A DNA stretch of 64,000 bases, taken from NCBI GenBank assembly GCA_040753795.1, contig JBFMDX010000019.1, forward strand, positions 17,096 through 81,095, in the 5' to 3' direction. Of this stretch, positions 60,151-64,000 are shown piece by piece. Under the pieces are notes generated by a model. That model had not been told where the DNA came from. It saw nothing but the letters and a program-made list of their open reading frames with translations, and searched no databases. The translations under genes were made by a program, and so were the position numbers. Source of the DNA: Thermodesulfobacteriota bacterium (lineage in GTDB: Bacteria > Desulfobacterota > Desulfobacteria > Desulfobacterales > Desulfosudaceae). How positions within the stretch are numbered: the stretch's first letter is position 1; every line of letters starts with the position of its first letter.

Positions 60151-62643
60151 GTGCTTGAGGAACTGGAGGCGGTCTTGAACCGTAACCGGTCCGCCGTGCT
60201 GGTGGCGCCACCGGGGGCCGGTAAAACCACCGCCATACCCCTTTCACTGCTGCCGGCCCCATGGCTGGAAGGCAGACGGATACTGCTTCTGGCGCCGCGC
60301 CGTCTGGCAGCCCGCGCCGCGGCCTTCCGCATGGCCGCCCTGCTGAAGGAACCGGTGGGGGAGACCGTGGGCTATCGCATCCGCATGGAGAGCCGGGTGG
60401 GCCCCCGCACCCGCATCGAGGTCATCACCGAAGGCGTGCTTACCCGCATGCTGCAGTCCGATCCCGGACTGGCCGGCGTGGGGATCGTGATCTTTGACGA
60501 ATTTCATGAGCGCAGCCTGGATGCCGATCTGGGGCTGGCCCTGTGCCGTGAGGTCCAGGGGCATTTCAACGAGCACCTGAAACTGCTGGTCATGTCGGCC
60601 ACGCTGGATCCCGCGGCCGTCACCACGCTGCTGGACAATGCGCCGCTGATTCAATGCCAGGGCCGCTCCTTCCCCGTGGAAACCCGCTATGCGCCTCCGC
60701 GTCAGCCGGACTTTATTGAACGCGCGGTGATGGAAATCATTTTACGATCCACGGCCGCCGAAGAAGGCAACCTGCTCGTCTTTCTTCCCGGCGCTCCGGA
60801 GATCCGGCGGGTGGCCCGCCTGCTGGCTGAGGCCGGTTTGCCGGACCGCTGGGATGTGGCGCTCCTTTATGGCAACCTGACCCGCGATCGACAGGACGCC
60901 GCCATCGCTCCGCCGCCGGCCGGGCGCGGTAAAATAGTGCTGACCACGTCGATTGCCGAAACCAGCCTGACCATCGAGCAGATCGGGGTGGTGGTGGACA
61001 GTGGTCTGCGGCGGGCCCCGCGCTTTGATCCGCGTGCCGGCATGACCAGGCTGGTCACCCTGCCGGTGTCCCGGGCCTCGGCCGATCAGCGGCGGGGCCG
61101 GGCCGGTCGCCTGGGCCCGGGAATCTGCTACCGGCTGTGGAGCGAAGCCACTCATACGACACTGGCCGCCCATAACCGGCCTGAAATCCTGGACACGGAT
61201 CTGGCCGGTCTGGCCCTGGAGCTGGCGGAGTGGGGCGTGACATCGACCGATGCGCTCGGCTGGCTGGACCCGCCGCCGCCGGGGGCTTTTGAACAGGCCC
61301 GGCACCTCCTGGCCGAACTGGGGGCCGTGGATGACCGGGGTATCATTACCGCCCACGGCCGCCTCATGGCGGAACTGCCCATGCATCCCCGTCTGGCGCA
61401 TATGGTTCTTTCCGCCCGGGAGGCGGATATGGGTCGCACGGCCTGCGAACTGGCGGCAATTTTAAGCGAACGCGATCCGCTTTTTTTTACAGGCGGCCTG
61501 CGGGACGCCGACCTGCGCCTCAGGCTCGATGCCCTGCACGCCTTTAAGGCGCACACCCCTGTCAGCCTCCCTGATTGCAGCGTGGACCATGATGCCATGC
61601 GCAGAATTGTAAAAGTCGCGGCTTTACTGCAACAGCGCCTGAATATTAACACCGGGCCGGAAGCGCCGCCCGAGGTGGGCCGTCTGCTGGCCTGGGCCTA
61701 TCCGGACCGTATTGCCTGCCGGCGGTCCGACGGTGCCGGCCGTTATCTCATGACCTGCGGCCGGGGCGCCTTTTTCAACCCGCCCGAACCTCTCGGCGCC
61801 CATGATTTTCTGGTGATCGCCGAACTGGACGGCGAGCGCCGCGAGGCCCGCATTTTCATGGCCGCCGCCTATGATCGCGACACGCTGATGGAACAATTCA
61901 GCCACCGGGTGCAATGGCAGGACAGGGTGGTCTGGGATGAACAGCGCCAGGCCGTGGCCGCTGAGCGCCGGCTGACCCTGGATGCGCTGACGCTGCGCAT
62001 AGAGCCGCTGGACAGCCCCGATCCCCGTGCCCTGACCGCCGCCATGATAACGGGCATCCGGAAAACCGGAATTGACGTTCTGCCCTGGACCCGGGCCCTG
62101 CGAGCCTGGCAGGCCCGCGTCATGCTGCTGCGAAGGGCCGGATCAGGGGAAGAAGACTGGCCGGACCTGTCCGATGCGGCGCTGGCCGCTGATCTGGAAA
62201 CGTGGCTGGAGCCCTTTCTGGAAGGCATCACCAGCATCAGGGCGCTGGCGCGTCTGGACCTGGGGAACGCGCTGCACAGCCATTTGTCCTGGCGGCAGCA
62301 ACAGCAGCTCGACACACTGGCCCCCACCCATATGGTGGTGCCCGCCGGCGCACGCCGGCCCATCGATTACAGCGCGGAAATACCGGTTCTGGCGGTGCGG
62401 ATTCAGGAGATGTTCGGCGCCGCGGATACGCCCGCCATCGCCGACGGTCGTCTGCCGCTGCAACTGCACCTGCTCTCTCCCGCCGGCCGTCCGGCCCAGA
62501 TCACCCGGGATCTGGCCGGCTTCTGGCGCAACAGTTATCCGGCCGTAAAAAAAGAACTCAAGGGGCGCTACCCGAAGCATTACTGGCCCGATGATCCCCT
62601 GAACGCCCAGCCCACGGACCGGGTCAGGCCCAGGCCGAAGTGA
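60151..62643 (+). CDS. hrpB: ATP-dependent helicase HrpB
   Basis: An 830-residue DEAH-type helicase. Motif I is APPGAGKTTAIPL, motif II IFDEFHERS, motif III SATLD, and motif VI QRRGRAGRLGPG, followed by HrpB-type C-terminal domains ending in FWRNSYPAVKKELKGRYPKH. The protein is close to the normal length (~810-850). The conserved N-terminus LPIAAVL is encoded upstream of the GTG at 60151 (codons from ~60136), so translation probably begins earlier at a non-AUG codon such as CTG. Substrate is unknown in the family. Its last ~56 codons are duplicated downstream of the dus-like gene. Confidence 0.92.
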   Translation: MLEELEAVLNRNRSAVLVAPPGAGKTTAIPLSLLPAPWLEGRRILLLAPRRLAARAAAFRMAALLKEPVGETVGYRIRMESRVGPRTRIEVITEGVLTRMLQSDPGLAGVGIVIFDEFHERSLDADLGLALCREVQGHFNEHLKLLVMSATLDPAAVTTLLDNAPLIQCQGRSFPVETRYAPPRQPDFIERAVMEIILRSTAAEEGNLLVFLPGAPEIRRVARLLAEAGLPDRWDVALLYGNLTRDRQDAAIAPPPAGRGKIVLTTSIAETSLTIEQIGVVVDSGLRRAPRFDPRAGMTRLVTLPVSRASADQRRGRAGRLGPGICYRLWSEATHTTLAAHNRPEILDTDLAGLALELAEWGVTSTDALGWLDPPPPGAFEQARHLLAELGAVDDRGIITAHGRLMAELPMHPRLAHMVLSAREADMGRTACELAAILSERDPLFFTGGLRDADLRLRLDALHAFKAHTPVSLPDCSVDHDAMRRIVKVAALLQQRLNINTGPEAPPEVGRLLAWAYPDRIACRRSDGAGRYLMTCGRGAFFNPPEPLGAHDFLVIAELDGERREARIFMAAAYDRDTLMEQFSHRVQWQDRVVWDEQRQAVAAERRLTLDALTLRIEPLDSPDPRALTAAMITGIRKTGIDVLPWTRALRAWQARVMLLRRAGSGEEDWPDLSDAALAADLETWLEPFLEGITSIRALARLDLGNALHSHLSWRQQQQLDTLAPTHMVVPAGARRPIDYSAEIPVLAVRIQEMFGAADTPAIADGRLPLQLHLLSPAGRPAQITRDLAGFWRNSYPAVKKELKGRYPKHYWPDDPLNAQPTDRVRPRPK

Positions 62644-62646
62644 TAA
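62475..62646. repeat. 172-bp direct repeat, left copy (hrpB 3' end)
   Basis: This is the intact 3' end of hrpB, including its stop. It is repeated at 63654-63825 with 5 mismatches in 172. Both copies are in the same orientation, and the dus-like gene begins exactly where the left copy ends. Confidence 0.95.
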
Positions 62647-63623
62647 TGAAGAAAATCAAACTTTATCTTGCTCCCATCCAGGGATTTACAAATTCGCTTT
62701 ACAGAAACCTTTTCTCTGAATATTTCACTGGATTTGATCTGGCTATTGCACCTTTTATCGCCTCTGTGCAGGCAAAGCAGATCGGCAGATCCCATATTAA
62801 GGATATACTTCCTGAAAACAATTCGGGCATGCCTGTTATCCCCCAGATCTTGAGCAATGATCCTGATGGCTTCATTCAGCTTGCCTCTGTTTTATTCGAC
62901 CTGGGATATGACACAGTGAACTGGAATCTCGGCTGTCCCTTTCCCATCGTCGCTAAGAAGAAGCGAGGTTCCGGGTTTCTTCCATATACGAAAGAGATCA
63001 GTTCGTTTCTGGATAAAGTTATCCCGGCGATTCCAAACCGGCTGTCAATAAAAACACGTACAGGATGGAAAAACAGTTCGGATATTCTGAACCTGATCCC
63101 TCTTTTCAATCGCTATCCCATTTCAGAGATTATCATTCACCCGAGAATCGGCATACAACGGTATGAGGGAGAACCGGATCTCGATATTTTTGAGAAATGC
63201 CTTGAGCTTTCTGATCACCGGGTTGCATACAACGGCAACATCGAAAACCTCGAGACATTCCGATTTCTATCTTCAAGATTTCCCAAAGTCGATTGCTGGA
63301 TGATCGGCCGCTTTGCACTATCCAATCCATTTCTTCCCGACATAATCAAAAAGGACAACGATACGATTCAGGATAAGACGGTGATTTTTAAAAAATTTCA
63401 CGATGAGCTGGTTTACCGGTACAGCATGATTCTTAGTGGCCCATCGCATCTTTTAGATAAAATGAAAGGCTACTGGAATTATTTTGCTTGCTCATTTGAA
63501 GACGGCGGGAAACTTTATAAAAAAGTTAAAAAAGCCAAAAATCCGGATCAGTTCAAGCGGGTTGTGGATACGTTTTTTGCTGAGACGCCCAGATGGGTAG
63601 AAAGTATAAGGATAAAAGGATAA
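62646..63623 (+). CDS. tRNA-dihydrouridine synthase family protein
   Basis: A ~325-residue TIM-barrel flavoprotein. The segment LYLAPIQGFTNSLYRNLFSE is the DUS N-terminal (A-P-M-x-G-x-T). WNLGCPFPIVAKKKRGSGF corresponds to the N-x-G-C-P-xx-K-x-x-x-x-G-x-G-A region with the active Cys, and RLSIKTRTGW, IIIHPRIGIQ and YNGNIEN are further FMN/RNA-site motifs. It reduces uridine in tRNA, though the position is unknown. It starts 3 bases after the hrpB stop but is far richer in A/T than hrpB and is bracketed by a duplicated hrpB end, so it was probably inserted here by transfer. Confidence 0.85.
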   Translation: MKKIKLYLAPIQGFTNSLYRNLFSEYFTGFDLAIAPFIASVQAKQIGRSHIKDILPENNSGMPVIPQILSNDPDGFIQLASVLFDLGYDTVNWNLGCPFPIVAKKKRGSGFLPYTKEISSFLDKVIPAIPNRLSIKTRTGWKNSSDILNLIPLFNRYPISEIIIHPRIGIQRYEGEPDLDIFEKCLELSDHRVAYNGNIENLETFRFLSSRFPKVDCWMIGRFALSNPFLPDIIKKDNDTIQDKTVIFKKFHDELVYRYSMILSGPSHLLDKMKGYWNYFACSFEDGGKLYKKVKKAKNPDQFKRVVDTFFAETPRWVESIRIKG

Positions 63624-63653
63624 GAAGCCGCTTTTATGGTCACCATTCTGCCA

Positions 63654-63825
63654 CTCTCCCGCCGGCCGTCCGGCCCGGATCACCCGGGATCTGGCCGGCT
63701 TCTGGCGCAACAGTTATCCGGCCGTAAAAAAAGAACTCAAGGGGCGCTACCCGAAGCATTACTGGCCCGATGATCCCCTGAACGCGAAACCCACGGACCG
63801 GGTCAAGCCCAGGCCGAAGTGATAA
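63654..63825 (+). pseudogene. Duplicated hrpB 3' end (displaced tail)
   Basis: A second copy of the last 172 bases of hrpB (62475-62646). Read in frame it encodes ITRDLAGFWRNSYPAVKKEL and ends KPTDRVKPRPK then a stop, with 5 mismatches overall. It has no start or promoter of its own. It probably marks the original hrpB terminus, displaced when the dus-like segment was inserted. Confidence 0.93.
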
Positions 63826-63834
63826 GGCTTCACA

Positions 63835-63881
63835 CCGAGGTCATCCTCCGACTTGACATCCCCTCCGAGGTCATCCTCCGA
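63835..63881 (+). repeat. 17-bp direct repeat pair
   Basis: CCGAGGTCATCCTCCGA occurs at 63835-63851 and at 63865-63881. Both lie upstream of a folded leader; the pair may belong to the end of a mobile element continuing beyond the window. Confidence 0.6.
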
Positions 63882-63894
63882 TAAAATGAGAAAG

Positions 63895-63975
63895 ATGGTC
63901 TCCTTTGAGGCGGTAGCCTCAATATGTTAGTGATAATGCTTTCCACAGACACACACTAACAAGAAAGGAGACCAT
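63895..63975 (+). promoter_or_regulatory. Folded leader that sequesters the ribosome-binding site of the edge gene
   Basis: ATGGTCTCCTTT (63895-63906) is the exact complement of AAAGGAGACCAT (63964-63975), which contains the ribosome-binding site and the first two bases of the start codon. Between them are two further hairpins: GAGGC/GCCTC (63907-63920) and GTTAGTG/CACTAAC (63926-63932, 63954-63960). The whole could fold as a three-way junction that blocks translation. Confidence 0.6.
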
Positions 63976-64000
63976 GATGGACGATACCATTTATGATCAT
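63974..64000 (+). CDS. 5' end of an unidentified gene, cut by window edge
   Basis: Two adjacent ATGs (63974 and 63977) behind AAAGGAG begin MMDDTIYDH. Only nine codons are visible, so no function can be given. The structured leader that pairs with its ribosome-binding site, and the nearby direct repeats, would fit a transposase gene, but this is a guess. Confidence 0.4.

Noticed and set aside
60151..64000. An integrase-mediated island at hrpB
   Set aside because: The flanking repeat is 172 bp of diverged coding sequence, not a short att core, and no integrase gene is within the segment.

Overview
This is a GC-rich chromosomal window, apparently from a Desulfobacterota (deltaproteobacterial) lineage, most likely Desulfobacterales. 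That placement is inferred from gene content and was not tested against a database. The supporting genes are an LbtU-type porin, a DUF169 protein, paired QueG-like double-cluster Fe-S proteins, a DUF99 protein, an ADH-synthase-type aldolase, a CFI-box/choice-of-anchor-U surface protein, and a large SRP RNA that carries an Alu domain. Most of the window is densely coded. The exception is 53-58 kb, which is repeat-rich and looks accessory.

Left part (1-19.3 kb): the end of a LysR regulator, an ABC-F ATPase, an LbtU-like porin behind a folded leader, a class I aldolase, and a two-gene MaoC-type hydratase. These are followed by a methyltransferase, a DUF99 protein, an alpha/beta hydrolase, and RNase D. 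A forward run thrS-pyrR-moaB-acyl-CoA synthetase comes next, then a small secreted protein and a zinc-ribbon protein. The grpE-dnaK heat-shock operon, the SRP RNA gene with its own promoter, and tilS close this part.

Middle (19.3-35.7 kb): a tightly packed six-gene minus-strand operon encodes an RND/MMPL exporter, two GNAT-like proteins, a GH3-family acyl-adenylating enzyme, an HHxxxDG acyltransferase and a DUF1302 outer-membrane protein. Together they look like an uncharacterised system for making an acylated small molecule or lipid and exporting it. A 1735-residue pseudokinase/ATPase/TPR/GAF/histidine kinase and its NarL-type response regulator are divergent from it and are candidate controllers. 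A monoacylglycerol-lipase-like hydrolase follows.

35.8-52.7 kb: a minus-strand operon of two QueG-like Fe-S proteins around a DUF169 protein is divergent from a TetR gene; the shared region carries two copies of one palindromic operator. A 2142-residue secreted repeat protein follows, bracketed by 71-bp direct repeats copied from the neighbouring SDR gene. Then comes a fatty-acyl or ring-degradation-like set: SDR, acetoacetate-decarboxylase-like protein, two overlapping acyl-CoA dehydrogenases and a thiolase. Two ~141-bp long-palindrome elements sit directly behind stop codons in this set.

Right part (52.8-64 kb): an MBL-fold lipoprotein, an orphan CopG-type antitoxin behind an apparent toxin remnant, YwbE, a methyltransferase, a radical SAM protein, a YchJ protein and a CvfB C-terminal-like protein. 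These are interspersed with arrays of the nonamer ACTTAAYCA and small palindromes. The last genes are a DEAD-box helicase, yhbY, hrpB and an A/T-rich dus-family gene. The dus gene is bracketed by a 172-bp duplication of the hrpB 3' end. The window ends in a folded leader that covers the ribosome-binding site of a gene cut off by the edge.
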